Below, one piece after another: positions 25,701 to 32,781 of a stretch of 39,548 bases of DNA. Source of the stretch: Saccoglossus kowalevskii (lineage: Eukaryota; Hemichordata; Enteropneusta; Harrimaniidae). A program made the position numbers and the translations under genes. The number at the start of each line of letters is the position of its first letter. The first letter of the stretch is position 1. The notes under the pieces are model-generated. The model did no database searches. It was not told the DNA's origin and saw only the letters and a list, made by a program, of their open reading frames with translations. Location: the NCBI RefSeq assembly GCF_000003605.2, contig NW_003156736.1, positions 60,906 to 100,453 on the forward strand, given 5' to 3'.

Positions 25701-25802
25701 CTGGGTGAAAAATATTCCCTGCATAAAATTTGCAACTTTATCAATTCAGGCCTTGAAAATGGGTGCCCTCTCAAAGTACATGTTGCTGTTACTCTCTTTT
25801 AA
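4645..25802 (+). CDS. Multi-exon gene: MYND zinc finger protein with helical N-terminus and long acidic region (12 exons)
   Basis: Twelve exons with GT-AG borders and matching phases join into 4149 nt, giving 1382 codons plus stop. Residues 1-370 are Leu/Ile-rich and helical and look armadillo-like. Residues 373-418 form a MYND finger with all eight ligands: C373, C378, C391, C394, C400, C404, H414, C418. Residues about 464-1330 are acidic and Ser-rich, probably disordered, with a SUMO-interaction-like VVII followed by acidic residues near 1219. Residues 1331-1382 are a compact C-terminus. MYND fingers bind proline-rich peptides of partner proteins; here the role is unknown. Fungal samB/MUB1 proteins also pair a helical-repeat region with a MYND finger, but I claim no orthology. 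The N-terminus is not settled. Confidence 0.85.
4841..4990 (+). mobile_element. tRNA-derived SINE remnant
   Basis: TGGTGCAGTGGTTAGAGTG at about 4849-4867 matches a tRNA-type A box. A degenerate B box (CTGGATTCAATTAC) follows about 25 nt later. The body then runs through CCCTGCTTTCCGGAAACAC and fades by about 4990. It sits in intron 1 of the MYND gene. It cannot be a working tRNA: the cloverleaf is lost and the B box is damaged. Confidence 0.55.
5378..5521 (+). CDS. MYND gene exon 2
   Basis: The exon is bounded by TGTCACAG and CTAG|GTTTGT, phase 1 in and 1 out. It encodes ALMQLEAMFNLSQLLFALYH and onward to RTAGFRKL, an amphipathic helical stretch. The donor is weak (GTTTGT), but the protein continues smoothly into exon 3. 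Confidence 0.8.
5522..7767 (+). other. MYND gene intron 2 with unclassified repeat-like sequence
   Basis: From 5570 to 5780 there is a segment with TTTATTA runs that resembles a retroelement end, but it is unpaired. From 5830 to 5960 the DNA is less AT-rich. From about 6240 to 7100 CpG is more frequent than in the neighbouring DNA, which is compatible with a younger insertion or a regulatory region. I see no supported coding exon. Confidence 0.4.
7768..7862 (+). CDS. MYND gene exon 3
   Basis: The exon runs from ATAATAG to TATAAG|GTAAAA, phase 1 in and 0 out. It encodes GAETKNVRDVLHSVAWDIIE and onward to LSIYK, a helical repeat-like segment. Confidence 0.8.
8320..8528 (+). CDS. MYND gene exon 4
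   Basis: A long pyrimidine tract ends CAAAG before 8320 and a consensus donor GTAAGT follows 8528; phase 0 in, 2 out. It encodes NPVLTMVKQKCLDLLTNILN, then EKIARYVMREEAWFLKELVH and onward to AILCL. The paired amphipathic helices resemble armadillo-type repeats. Confidence 0.85.
9047..9232 (+). CDS. MYND gene exon 5
   Basis: The acceptor is CCTAG and the donor AACAG|GTAGAC; phase 2 in, 2 out. It encodes KLKKENQSLINLNYLEAVLS and onward to YINWSQEN, a helical segment that continues the repeat-like region. Confidence 0.8.
9651..9715 (+). CDS. MYND gene exon 6
   Basis: The acceptor is CATTTTCAG and the donor GAAG|GTAAGA; phase 2 in, 1 out. It encodes REKLFMYAYQCIVNWKIDLT and SE. It is short, but the phase match on both sides makes it secure. 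Confidence 0.8.
9899..10246. mobile_element. MITE with telomere-like (CCCTAA/TTAGGG) repeats inside its terminal inverted repeats
   Basis: The left end GGCTTAGTCTTTTCCAC at 9899 is mirrored by GTGGAAAAGACTAAGCC ending at 10246. The inverted repeats run about 50 bp and extend into CCCTAACCCTAA (9935-9971) on the left and TTAGGGTTAGGG (10192-10206) on the right. GGTGTACAG occurs at 9890-9898 and again at 10254-10262, within a longer similar flank (CAATA...AGGTGTACAG), consistent with a long target-site duplication. There is no coding capacity. It lies in intron 6 of the MYND gene. Confidence 0.75.
10421..10452 (+). repeat. MITE family C, left end (CTGTAAAATCTG...GAAGCCGCATCC)
   Basis: TA at 10419-10420 is followed by CTGTAAAATCTGCATTAGAA and GCCGCATCC. 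The same end occurs inverted at 13925-14006. It may be a solo decayed copy or one arm of a larger element. Confidence 0.5.
10726..10933 (+). mobile_element. MITE family A, copy 1
   Basis: A palindromic element of about 208 bp flanked by TA. The left end is CTGTGGAATACTTTATTTCC and the right end mirrors it (AAATAAAGTATTCTACAG). Inside are TTCGCTGGA/TCCAGCGAA-type repeats. Five more copies occur in the window. It is noncoding and can fold into a long hairpin. Confidence 0.8.
11029..12665. repeat. Dimeric tandem satellite, interrupted by an assembly gap
   Basis: Related half-units begin at about 11109, 11280 and 11421, and again after the gap at about 12250, 12398 and 12575. Alternate spacings are about 150 and 170 bp, giving a dimer of roughly 320 bp. 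Shared marks are TTCAAACTTCAC or TTCAAATTTGGTAC, GGCCATTTTAAGGCCGAAAA and GACTGGCGGCCATTTTGTT. The 5' edge carries a strong hairpin (11029-11062), AGTCCCCGTTCGGAC and its mirror GTCCGAAAACGGGGACT, then GTCC repeats at about 11088-11104. The open frames here are read through repeats and N. Confidence 0.8.
11472..12245. other. Assembly gap (774 N)
   Basis: A run of N lies inside the satellite. Its true length is unknown and is likely to be an unresolved number of repeat units. Confidence 1.
12666..13924. other. Noncoding part of MYND intron 6
   Basis: The sequence is AT-rich and lacks supported exons or paired repeats. A minus-strand open frame at 13482-13746 has no domain or splice support. 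Confidence 0.5.
13925..14006 (-). repeat. MITE family C, right end
   Basis: An inner hairpin (TAGAAGCCGC at 13931 and GCGGCTTCTA at 13978) is followed by CAGATTTTACAG and TA at 14007-14008, the reverse complement of the end at 10421. Confidence 0.55.
14407..15116. mobile_element. Tc1/mariner-like non-autonomous element with about 150-bp inverted repeats
   Basis: TA at 14405-14406 and 15117-15118 flank CAGCAAGTCTCAGAAG on the left and its mirror on the right. The arms match with scattered differences for about 150 bp and hold an inner hairpin (GCCAATTTGC...AAATTGGC). There is no transposase. The interior seems to hold a LINE scrap on the minus strand. The right end lies 64 bp before the exon at 15181. 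Confidence 0.8.
14575..14787 (-). pseudogene. Possible LINE reverse-transcriptase tail (zf-RVT-like) fragment inside the Tc1-like element
   Basis: The minus-strand frame reads ...IRWGNIKPTAEKIDLICRFC, then VDTKSIEHF. This resembles the GRW-x-NI ... C-x2-C ... E-x-H-F pattern of the zinc-knuckle region after non-LTR reverse transcriptases. The expected final Cys block is missing or decayed. Judged from memory of the family pattern only. Confidence 0.35.
15181..15283 (+). CDS. MYND gene exon 7
   Basis: The acceptor is TTTTCACACAG and the donor CTCAG|GTAAAA; phase 1 in, 2 out. It encodes DSSVGSSERHYDALGFSTGG, then LVFSLIILVHIAKL. The hydrophobic part fits a buried helix of the repeat region; it is only about 14 residues long, so a membrane segment is unlikely. 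A different open frame here is a shadow. Confidence 0.75.
15284..16933 (+). other. MYND gene intron 7
   Basis: Mostly AT-rich noncoding DNA. A short inverted repeat, CTTGTCAG...GAGTTTT with AAAACTCTGACAAG, spans about 16255-16375. Short direct repeats of GTTTGGCATTTGGCAAG type lie at about 16479-16506. No exon is supported. Confidence 0.5.
16934..17029 (+). CDS. MYND gene exon 8
   Basis: The acceptor is TTATTATAG and the donor GGAAG|GTAAGA; phase 2 in, 2 out. It encodes SAETKRSLAIDGTFELTLLQ, then LWESYGPQAAVG. Confidence 0.85.
17047..17237 (+). mobile_element. MITE family A, copy 2
   Basis: TA-flanked CTGTGGAATATTTTATTTTC ... AAATAAAGTATTTTACAG, close to copy 1 but missing one inner block near its right end. 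It begins only 18 bases after the donor of exon 8. Confidence 0.8.
17238..17853 (+). other. Rest of MYND gene intron 8
   Basis: Noncoding. Small open frames at 17495-17840 lack matching splice sites. Confidence 0.5.
17854..18025 (+). CDS. MYND gene exon 9 (first two zinc ligands)
   Basis: The acceptor is CTTTTAG and the donor GTAAGT; phase 2 in, 0 out. It encodes RINSAVMNAIADLHSGLYDK and onward to KVKRHCSNQLCKKFESK. The closing CSNQLC (C-x4-C) gives the first ligand pair of the MYND finger, completed in exon 10. Confidence 0.9.
18346..18428. repeat. Minisatellite, about 24-bp unit, roughly 3.5 copies
   Basis: The unit GTCRAACCAACCTCCAAAAG recurs at 18346-18369, 18370-18394 and 18395-18418 with a partial fourth copy. 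It lies in intron 9 of the MYND gene and is noncoding. Confidence 0.8.
18429..19129 (+). other. Rest of MYND gene intron 9
   Basis: Noncoding and AT-rich. I see no paired repeat or exon. Confidence 0.5.
19130..19367 (+). CDS. MYND gene exon 10 (bulk of the MYND finger)
   Basis: The acceptor is TTAAAG and the donor AAAG|GTAATA; phase 0 in, 1 out. VCSDCRLVCYCSNACQKLDW is followed by KKGGHKQRC. This is the C-x2-C, YC-x3-C, H-x3-C core of the MYND family. A basic, Ser-rich linker follows. Confidence 0.95.
19590..21690. other. CpG-richer block within MYND gene intron 10
   Basis: Compared with its surroundings this stretch has more CpG at 19600-19800, 20215-20330 and 21230-21680. GTTGCTAAGGTAAC at 19651-19664 resembles an RFX X-box. 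Minus-strand open frames at 20651-20833 (...SPELFHFMFSVVPILFSGYI...) and 21276-21500 (...REIVTIVFLELWLIADQCRR...) look mildly coding. I could not join them into a gene, so a nested minus-strand gene or alternative promoter remains a guess. Confidence 0.3.
22183..24783 (+). CDS. MYND gene exon 11: 2.6-kb acidic exon
   Basis: The acceptor is TTTTTTTGGCAG and the donor AAAG|GTATGA; phase 1 in, 1 out, 2601 nt. It encodes about 867 residues starting EFEANESIPRLALADITAKQ, rich in Asp, Glu and Ser with few hydrophobic runs, so largely disordered. A SUMO-interaction-like SVVIIPQED lies at 24444-24470. Many Ser/Thr-acidic sites fit casein kinase 2. A basic tail, KKNGEKSQSGSRKK, closes it. The open frame running upstream from 22023 is intronic. 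Confidence 0.9.
24925..25125 (+). mobile_element. MITE family B, copy 1
   Basis: TA-flanked CTGTAAAAGGGTTAATTATT ... TCATTTTACAG, about 201 bp and palindromic, with inner CACTGGGTTTTAATTT and mirrored CCCAGTGAA blocks. It lies in the last intron of the MYND gene. Confidence 0.75.
25645..25802 (+). CDS. MYND gene terminal exon 12
   Basis: The acceptor CTTTTTGCAG enters in phase 1 and the frame ends at TAA 25800-25802. It encodes GLQLLRDIYGSCIDAQFVCL, then GEKYSLHKICNFINSGLENG and CPLKVHVAVTLF. Unlike exon 11 it has a folded-domain look with alternating hydrophobics and four Cys. I do not recognise it. Confidence 0.75.
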
Positions 25803-27709
25803 AAACTGCTTTTAATAATATTGGAATTCAAACTGCCATTATTATATTTTATTGATAGCTTATTTATGTTTTCTTCACAGAGTCAAAAAAGACTATTAAG
25901 AATTACATTTCATGTACTGTTGCATGAGCCAATAGCAGTGATGAATTGAAAAGAACCCCTGATTTCCAACCCATGCACAAGACATTTCCAAGTTGCCAAT
26001 AAGAATACCTTAGTGTCTATAACAAATGTGAGTTTATAATGCATACAAGTGCAAGAGGCGATGGTTAAAAAAAAGGTGTCATAACTTTGAAATATTGTAC
26101 TGACCACAAGTTACTGGGCTACTAAATGAAATTTAAAAAAATGGGGGGGGGGGGTAGATAAGTTTTCCTGACAACAAGATATGGCAACAGATGTTCAAAT
26201 GCGTTGTCATGTCACTAGTCACTCTATAAACATGTAAAATTATTTGACGTAAAAAGGAATGCTTATGTTATACGATATTGTAGCCAGCCAAACATTGCTA
26301 ATAAGTGTACTGTACATCCAAGTTTATAAGAAGATATACTTTTTCTCAATAAGTAGCAGTGTTTGTTTTCAAGCAATCATTTAAACTCAAGATGCAGTTG
26401 ATTTAAATATGAAACCAAATTCAATGACTTGCAGTACTCAGGTTTTGAAAGTTTTATGTGATAAACTTTTGATTCAAGTTGTCAGTTTCTCTTGATTTTT
26501 TATAGCAGTTGTGTAAACCTTAGACAATACATGTGTATTGACGACACAGTTATGGCATGATAAAATCTTTAATTTCAACAGCCTAGTGCCACAATAAATC
26601 CATGAAACTACCTACCATGTTTATACTATGGATTACTGTATTTATTTTCATGATGAATTGACACATGCAATTTATTCTCACTCATGTAAGCTTCATGCTG
26701 ATTTTCCCTTTCGGTGAACAATAAAAAGTTTAATATGTTCTATTTCTGTAAAGAAGGAGGGTTGGGTTGAACAGCATTATAACCATAATGCAACACACAA
26801 AGGTAAACCAGTACAGTTATTGTAAAATACATGTACTTTATTTTACCTGAAATTAATTTTCGCTGAAAAGAATTTATTTTCACTGGATTTTAATGAGTTG
26901 AATGTAAAATATTGGAAAAATGGTACGGGTATAATTACATTAATGAACTTCAATTTCTTGTTCAGATTTATAAATTTTCTATGTACGGATTGATACATAT
27001 ACTTCTGGTATTAAATTATTTAACTTTTCTCAAAAAAATGTTTGTTTAAAAACAGTTCATGTATATTACAAATATTAGTTATTGGTTAACAATATTTAAA
27101 TGATAAAATAATTTAATTAATAAAATATTTAAAAAAAAAGAAAGATCATACCACATCAGACGTTCAACTTTAGCTTTTCCAATTTTGATATAAAGAGGGC
27201 ACTTTTTGTTATTGAACTCGTCATTCAGAAGAACTGAATTGAATTAAATGTGTTCTATTCATGCTTCAAGACATTTTTATGTTGTTTAATTATTGCTGAA
27301 TATACCTTAATATTTAAACTGTTATAGTTATTGTTTTATTCAATAAAGTGAAATGTGTATAATGCTATGTGTTTCATGTTTATTTGTTTAATAAAAATGC
27401 ATGTGTTTACATAAATAAACTGTCACAAAATTGGCTTAATATGTACATCTCTATTGGAAATTTTAAGATGTGCTTCAAATAGAGTCAATATGGTACAGGT
27501 TTTTATGCACAGCAAAATCAATAAGCACTGATGATTGCTTCCATGTTACAATTTGATGATACTGATTACTGTAAAATTGTTTTTATTTTTGCGATTTGAT
27601 GTTCATGGGGGTCAACATTTCACAAAAGTCACTGTGACTCTGTCACTAGGGACCAAGTGACATTTTTCACTAATTTGAAAAGAACGAGCACACTAGCCAA
27701 CAGTAAATA
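25803..27709 (+). other. 3' UTR and downstream flank of the MYND gene
   Basis: AATAAA signals occur at 26593-26598, 26720-26725 and 27342-27347; which is used is unknown. A G12 run lies at 26143-26154. A truncated family A MITE is at about 26820-26930. Confidence 0.5.
26820..26930 (+). mobile_element. MITE family A, copy 3, truncated
   Basis: It matches the left half of the family (ATTAATTTTCGCTGAAAAG, then TTTATTTTCACTG and ATGAGTTGAATGT). The right half is missing. Confidence 0.6.
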
Positions 27710-27898
27710 CTGTAGAATACTTTATTTTTGCTTGGAATTTAAGGAATGATTCCGTGAAAATAAAATCCAGCGAATATACTTTTTTTCCTATATTTCACAT
27801 TAAACTCATGAAAAATCAGTGAAAATAAATTTCAAGCAAAACGCCCTAAAAGCCTTTTCAGCGAAAATTAATTCCAGCGAAAATAAAGTATTCCACAG
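27710..27898 (-). mobile_element. MITE family A, copy 4
   Basis: A full-length inverted copy with TA at both ends, CTGTAGAATACTTTATTTTT ... AAATAAAGTATTCCACAG, about 189 bp. Confidence 0.8.
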
Positions 27899-27982
27899 TA
27901 GTCTTTTTCTGCAACCTTGTTTAGTTCAGACAAAACAAAAACTGTGAATGATGTAATACTAGTAAATAACTAGTAAAATCAC

Positions 27983-28164
27983 TTTAAAATACTTTATTTT
28001 CGCTGAAGAAATGTTTCAGCGAAAATAAAATCCAACAAATATATCTTTTTTCCAATGTTTTACATTTCACTCGTCAAAAATCAGTGAAAATAAATTCCAA
28101 TACAAAACACCCAAAAATTCTTTTAAGTGAAAATTAATTCCAGCTAAAATAAAGTACTTCACAG
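27983..28164 (-). mobile_element. MITE family A, copy 5
   Basis: A second inverted copy 85 bp after copy 4, more diverged but with the same order of blocks (AAAATCCAACAAATATA, AATCAGTGAAAATAAATTCC, AATTAATTCCAGC). Confidence 0.75.
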
Positions 28165-29328
28165 AATTCATTAGGTATGTTTTGTGGGAGACAGAAAATA
28201 AAATAAATTTGTAATCTAAAATGGTAAGTAATCTCAGTTTTAAATTTGTATTTTTGTTTACTGTTACAACCTGACAATATGAATTTTTGATTGAAATAAC
28301 ACCATTTTCCGGACAACATTAAATAGGTTACCTCAATTAAAAAAAGGAAAATACAGGAGCTAAAAACAAATTTGAAAGAAAAGTAGCATTTGCTTCGGGC
28401 ATTTCGCGACCTGATCTCTATTGTTAATGTCCTCCACTTCATTTTGCACTTGATCAAAACCACTGTGTGTGTAATAGAAGAGACTCAACACTTGATCAAA
28501 GACTACTGCGGAATGTTGTTGTCGCCTTACCAGTGTTTTACTGTGCATCCATCGTACATTCATCATGATTTGGTCTGCCAGGCAAATTTATATGATGAGC
28601 CTTGATTATAATGTTAATTTTTGCCCCTGCAGATTTCACACTGTTTTGACCTTCAAACTCGGTGTCAGCCTAACTTGTAAAGAATACATTGTATGGTCAT
28701 GGGGGTATGGTGTCGATAATACAGTGTAACAAAGTACTAAGTACATTACTGGTAATGGCAGTATGCTGTATTCTCAAAAGGCACGACTATTCAACAATAA
28801 AATAGTATAAATGACCATGCAGATTTCTTTTCTGTTTTGTTTTGTAACAAGTGTAATTTAATTTGATTTGTCTTTATAAACACACAATGCCGTGTAGTGT
28901 TGGTCATAGGCTTTGTCCTCTGGTACTGTCATTACGGCGATTCATCTACATTGCTACATGTATCATTACCGTTGTCATGGGACAAGCGGGTTTTTCTCGC
29001 CTTCTAACAATGACGGCGAGTGTTGGTCCCACTAGGCGCATTCACTCCGCTCTCTGAAAATAATAATATCTTTGAACAAGATTAGAATTCAAGAAGACAA
29101 AAAAAATGGTCCTGATTTGACTGAACTATAGGTATTTTATCTTTGCCCGCGTTCAGTCACCGATATAACAACAAACGTCTGCTGCGATTACCCTAGCCTT
29201 GGAAACGCAACGTTTGTTTATTTACTTTCACGCAAACAATAGCAGGCGGAGGACACGCAACCACAGTGCATCTCATCTTGAAGTGATTATCGGAGAATAA
29301 TTAGTCATAATGATATAACAGGGTCAGT
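28165..29328. other. Intergenic region between the two genes
   Basis: No gene is firmly supported. Minus-strand 28360-28566 reads as a mildly coding-like stretch (...HSKTLVRRQQHSAVVFDQVL...) without splice or domain support. 28890-29060 is less AT-rich with several CpG. Confidence 0.4.
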
Positions 29329-29491
29329 GATTGGCTAATATATTTGAAGTGCGAAGCTTGTTACTTAGTAACGGTCTATGTGATTGGTTACAAGTTCGCG
29401 TAGTTGATGACGCACCGCCTATGGGTGTTCGGACAACGTTTCAGGTGATTGGCCTTGATAAATGATAACGCGTAATACGATATTTACGTCA
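29329..29491 (+). promoter_or_regulatory. Candidate promoter: three GATTGG boxes and a CRE
   Basis: GATTGG (inverted CCAAT) occurs at 29329, 29382 and 29447, and TACGTCA, a CRE-like site, at 29485-29491. A near-palindromic GTTACTTAGTAAC lies at 29360-29372. The next start codon with good coding support is at 29931, so a transcription start between about 29500 and 29750 is likely. Confidence 0.5.
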
Positions 29492-29930
29492 CATTATTGA
29501 GCACTATTTCACTTAAGAAAAAAACTTCGTTCTATACAGTCCTTTTATACAACATTTCTTCAACTACAAAGCGTATTCATAAGAAGGACATGGGTCTATT
29601 CATTTTTTGTCACCCCATTAAATAATGGACTCAACCGCGGGATAATACCATGCTGGTTACACAATACACAACAAGATTTTTTGAAAGCAGTGTGATGTAT
29701 GTCGCACTCAAGAGTTGTATTCATGGACATTTTATAAGTATTTGAGTGTGAAGCTATACAAGTGGAAGCTGGTTTTGGAAAGACTGACTGATCTTTGAAA
29801 ATGAATGTAATAACTTCGTCGACGCCATACAGAAGCTAAATACGTTTTTTTTTTCTGAGTTGTCACGCGACTATATCATTCCAGTCCTTAGAAGACTTTG
29901 TATACCCCCGGCGCGAGGCCCCTCGTCATT

Positions 29931-30476
29931 ATGGGTTCGGGCGCCAGCAAACCGAAGGAAGACGTTCCAAATCAGAAAAAGATTCCGTCTTCGAAGCTAC
30001 ATCCGAAGGATAAGTCAGTCACAAATTCAAAATCGAAAAACAGTTCACCAAAGAAAATGGATTTATCGCCGTCAAAAACTAGCAATAGGATACACGATAA
30101 ACAAGATCTAGTGTGGAGTCCCAGCATCGACTCTGATCTTGAACAGGATGGCGAAGATTTACAGGCGTTGCAAGGCGAACTTGACCAAGTCCTGGTCGGA
30201 CATCAAAGAGCGCTATCCAGAAATCAGACAGGGAATCCTCCTGTATTCAACCCACGGTATAAATCCGACTGGCAAATGCCCGCGGATTTGGCCAGGCAAG
30301 AACAGGAATTATTAAACGTCTACAACAGTACTAAACACGGCACGCGAAATAGAGTAGCCGTGTCGCCGAGACAAAATGGAGACAACCTTCTTATAGGCAG
30401 GGAGCCACATAACGGGGATTACGATGCGAGGTCGCCACAGCCCGGAGCGACGGAGTGGGACTTTGACTGTACTCCG
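29931..30476 (+). CDS. First coding exon of an unrecognised gene with N-myristoylation signal
   Basis: The ATG at 29931 gives MGSGASKPKEDVPNQKKIPS; Gly2 with Ser6 and following Lys residues is a textbook N-myristoylation signal, and the Lys/Ser-rich stretch to residue 55 could add electrostatic membrane binding. No Cys near the start suggests palmitoylation is not used. Residues about 70-100 form an acidic helical part (DLEQDGEDLQALQGELDQVL); the rest is polar. The exon ends ...DFDCTP|GTACGT at 30476, phase 0, after 182 codons. An in-frame upstream Met is 11 codons earlier but would mask the signal. I do not recognise the family; later exons are not visible. Confidence 0.75.
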
Positions 30477-32025
30477 GTACGTATGCAAATGTCAATGTAC
30501 TTCTGATTCTTAGTTCACCTTTTGGAGTCCGCGCGTACCGTACATACTGTACCCGTACTGTACCACGGTGACTACCAATAAAATAATAATATTAAATACT
30601 AGTAGCTGACTCAAAATATGCCACAAGTGGCACAACCAATATATTTTTCGTGGAGCGCAACGTTCTATTTATATTTACTAGTATTAAAACGCCCGAGGCA
30701 ACTTTCATACCGCATTCGGTGATCAGACACGAAGAACAAGCACCGTCGATGATGGTGGTGGTGGTGGGTAAAAAAAAGTGCAGCTTAGAAACGATTAAGC
30801 CTACATAGGCATGAGAACATTTCTATACGGAATTCAAACAAAGCCGGAAGGGACACCTGCCAATTTCGTTTAGAATGCAACCACCTATATCTTCCCAATG
30901 ACGCATATTAATGGCCCTTTTTTTAAGAGGTGGTTGATCTATTTTTGTTGAAAACTTTAACCCTCTCTGTTACTCGCACACCTTATCATTAAGCATCTCG
31001 CTCCTAATAAGGTAACTGAACCAAGATAAATAAATGTCAAATGTTCGTTAATTATTTAGTATCCCCGTGCAACATGTTTTCAGGGACACATGTTTTATGA
31101 TTATTTTGGGAGAATTTCTTATTATTATCAAAATAATAGAGTTCCGTGGCATTATATTGCTTATGCATAAAACTGTCTGTGATAATCTTTACTATAGTGA
31201 AACATCCATGTCTTCAGGCGTGGGTGGGGGTGGGTGGGTATGTAATCCAAAACCTAGTTTGTTTTTTAAACCCAGCTTAGCCTGAAGTTATCATCTGATT
31301 GTTTCGTTTGATGGTGGCCAAGTGATGGATCAGAGTAATAACCCGACAGAAAGGATATGTATTCTTTTTACATTGGGTTTAACCTCATAACCTGAACATG
31401 TATGTATTATTCGTGTTTGAATGTGTTACGGTACCATTCTTTTCTTTTCCTTTCATTGTACGTGAGATAACCTGAAATATCAGCGGACGAATTGAGGCCA
31501 GATATTTGTGGCTGTTTAAAATTATTGAGTCTTATTTTTTTCATATAAACTCGCTACTGATTTTCAAGTAGATAAAAGGCAGCTCAAATTTGAGTATCCA
31601 GTGAATGGATTTTGTTATAAGACAAATTAAATTGTATGACTACTTATAACTAAAAGTGGACTAAAAACTAGGCGTATATACTTTAAAAACATTTTTACAT
31701 ATGGAACATCAAAGTAAATTTAAATTTAAGTGTCACAATCGTTGCACCACTGTGTTCAATACATATGTAAGAATTGTTTGTTTACATGAAATTCAAACAG
31801 GTGGTGCATGGTAACTATGACGATTTAACTAATATAGTATTATCTTATATGTTAACCTTTTCACCACCAGTTCCCTCTTTTCATCGCAAATTCACAAAAT
31901 TAGTCGCGCTTATAGTCTGCACTTGTTTTCAGAAGATTGGGACAAAAATAACCAACTCCAAGAACATTTTAATTCAGCTAATTTTGCTGATAAGTAAAAC
32001 CTGCTAGATTAAATGCAAGTAAATA
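30477..32025 (+). other. Presumed first intron of the MGSGASK gene, proximal part
   Basis: Noncoding. There is a TGG-rich microsatellite at about 30745-30770 and a G-quadruplex-type tract at 31222-31239. An open frame at 31774-32007 lacks support. Confidence 0.5.
31222..31239 (+). other. G-quadruplex-type tract
   Basis: GGGTGGGGGTGGGTGGG has four G-runs with single-base T loops, the pattern of very stable parallel quadruplexes. Confidence 0.7.
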
Positions 32026-32203
32026 CTGTAAAATGACTAATTTTCACTGGGTTTATTTTTCGCTGATTTATCATTTCAGGCATATTCAGTGGGTTTTAAA
32101 TTCAGTTTTATCATTTAGATAATGTGTTCTCTAAATTTTACATATTCACTAGGTTTTAATTTAGCGCATTTTCCAGTCAGCGAAATAAGCAAAATTAAAA
32201 CTC
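32026..32203 (-). mobile_element. MITE family B, copy 2
   Basis: It begins after TA with CTGTAAAATGACTAATTTTC and reproduces copy 1 (24925-25125) in the opposite orientation. The far end is diverged or lost near 32203. Confidence 0.7.
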
Positions 32204-32285
32204 AAAACATCAAAATGGTGGAAATGTAATACCTGTGAAAATAAATAGTGTCACAGTACGATACTGTTTTGAAACATCGATGTGA

Positions 32286-32308
32286 CCCCCCCTCCCATCC
32301 CCCCTCCC
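32286..32308 (-). other. C-rich tract (quadruplex type on the minus strand)
   Basis: Four C-runs (C7, C3, C6, C3) with spacers of one or two bases form an i-motif or a minus-strand G-quadruplex pattern. Confidence 0.6.
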
Positions 32309-32609
32309 TGCCTTTCTTGTGGAGGCCATTTACCCGAGGTGTGCCTCTGGTAGTATAATGAGAAAATAATGAAAGTTGCATGTGCCGATGGTTTTTGTAT
32401 CGATTATTTCTACTTAACAAATTGATTATTGCGGTAAAGTACGAAAAAAGATACTCTTAATAAGAATCATTATTGATAATTGTCATCGCTATTGATTGAC
32501 AATTACGATACTCTCGTTGAAAAGCATATATAGACATTGGACACAAATGGGCGCTAAGATCGCGTTGAGAGTCAGAGAACCACGCAACTGTTTTAACCAC
32601 TCACCAAGT

Positions 32610-32781
32610 ACAGAACTTTTCTTTTAGCTATAATTAATTTTTGCTGAAAATTTTTTTTAGATGTTTTGCATGAAGTTTATTTTCACTGATTTTTGATGAG
32701 TTAAGTGTAAGGAAGAAAAGGTATATTCTCTGGATTTTATTCTCACTGAATCGTCCCTACATCAAAAATAAAGTAACAGTA
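32610..32781 (+). mobile_element. MITE family A, copy 6, degenerate
   Basis: The block order of the family is kept (ATTAATTTTTGCTGAAAA, TTTATTTTCACTGATTTTTG, TATATTCTCTGGATTTTATT, AAATAAAGTAACAG), but the ends are eroded. Confidence 0.6.

Noticed and set aside
26143-26154. Run of 12 G as a possible structured element
   Set aside because: A single homopolymer, probably a simple mutation or sequencing feature; no other G-runs nearby.
28134-28463. Minus-strand open frame of 109 codons
   Set aside because: It overlaps the end of a family A MITE and AT-rich DNA and has no domain.
28863-29057. Small plus-strand open frame upstream of the second gene
   Set aside because: No splice sites or domain; composition alone is not enough.
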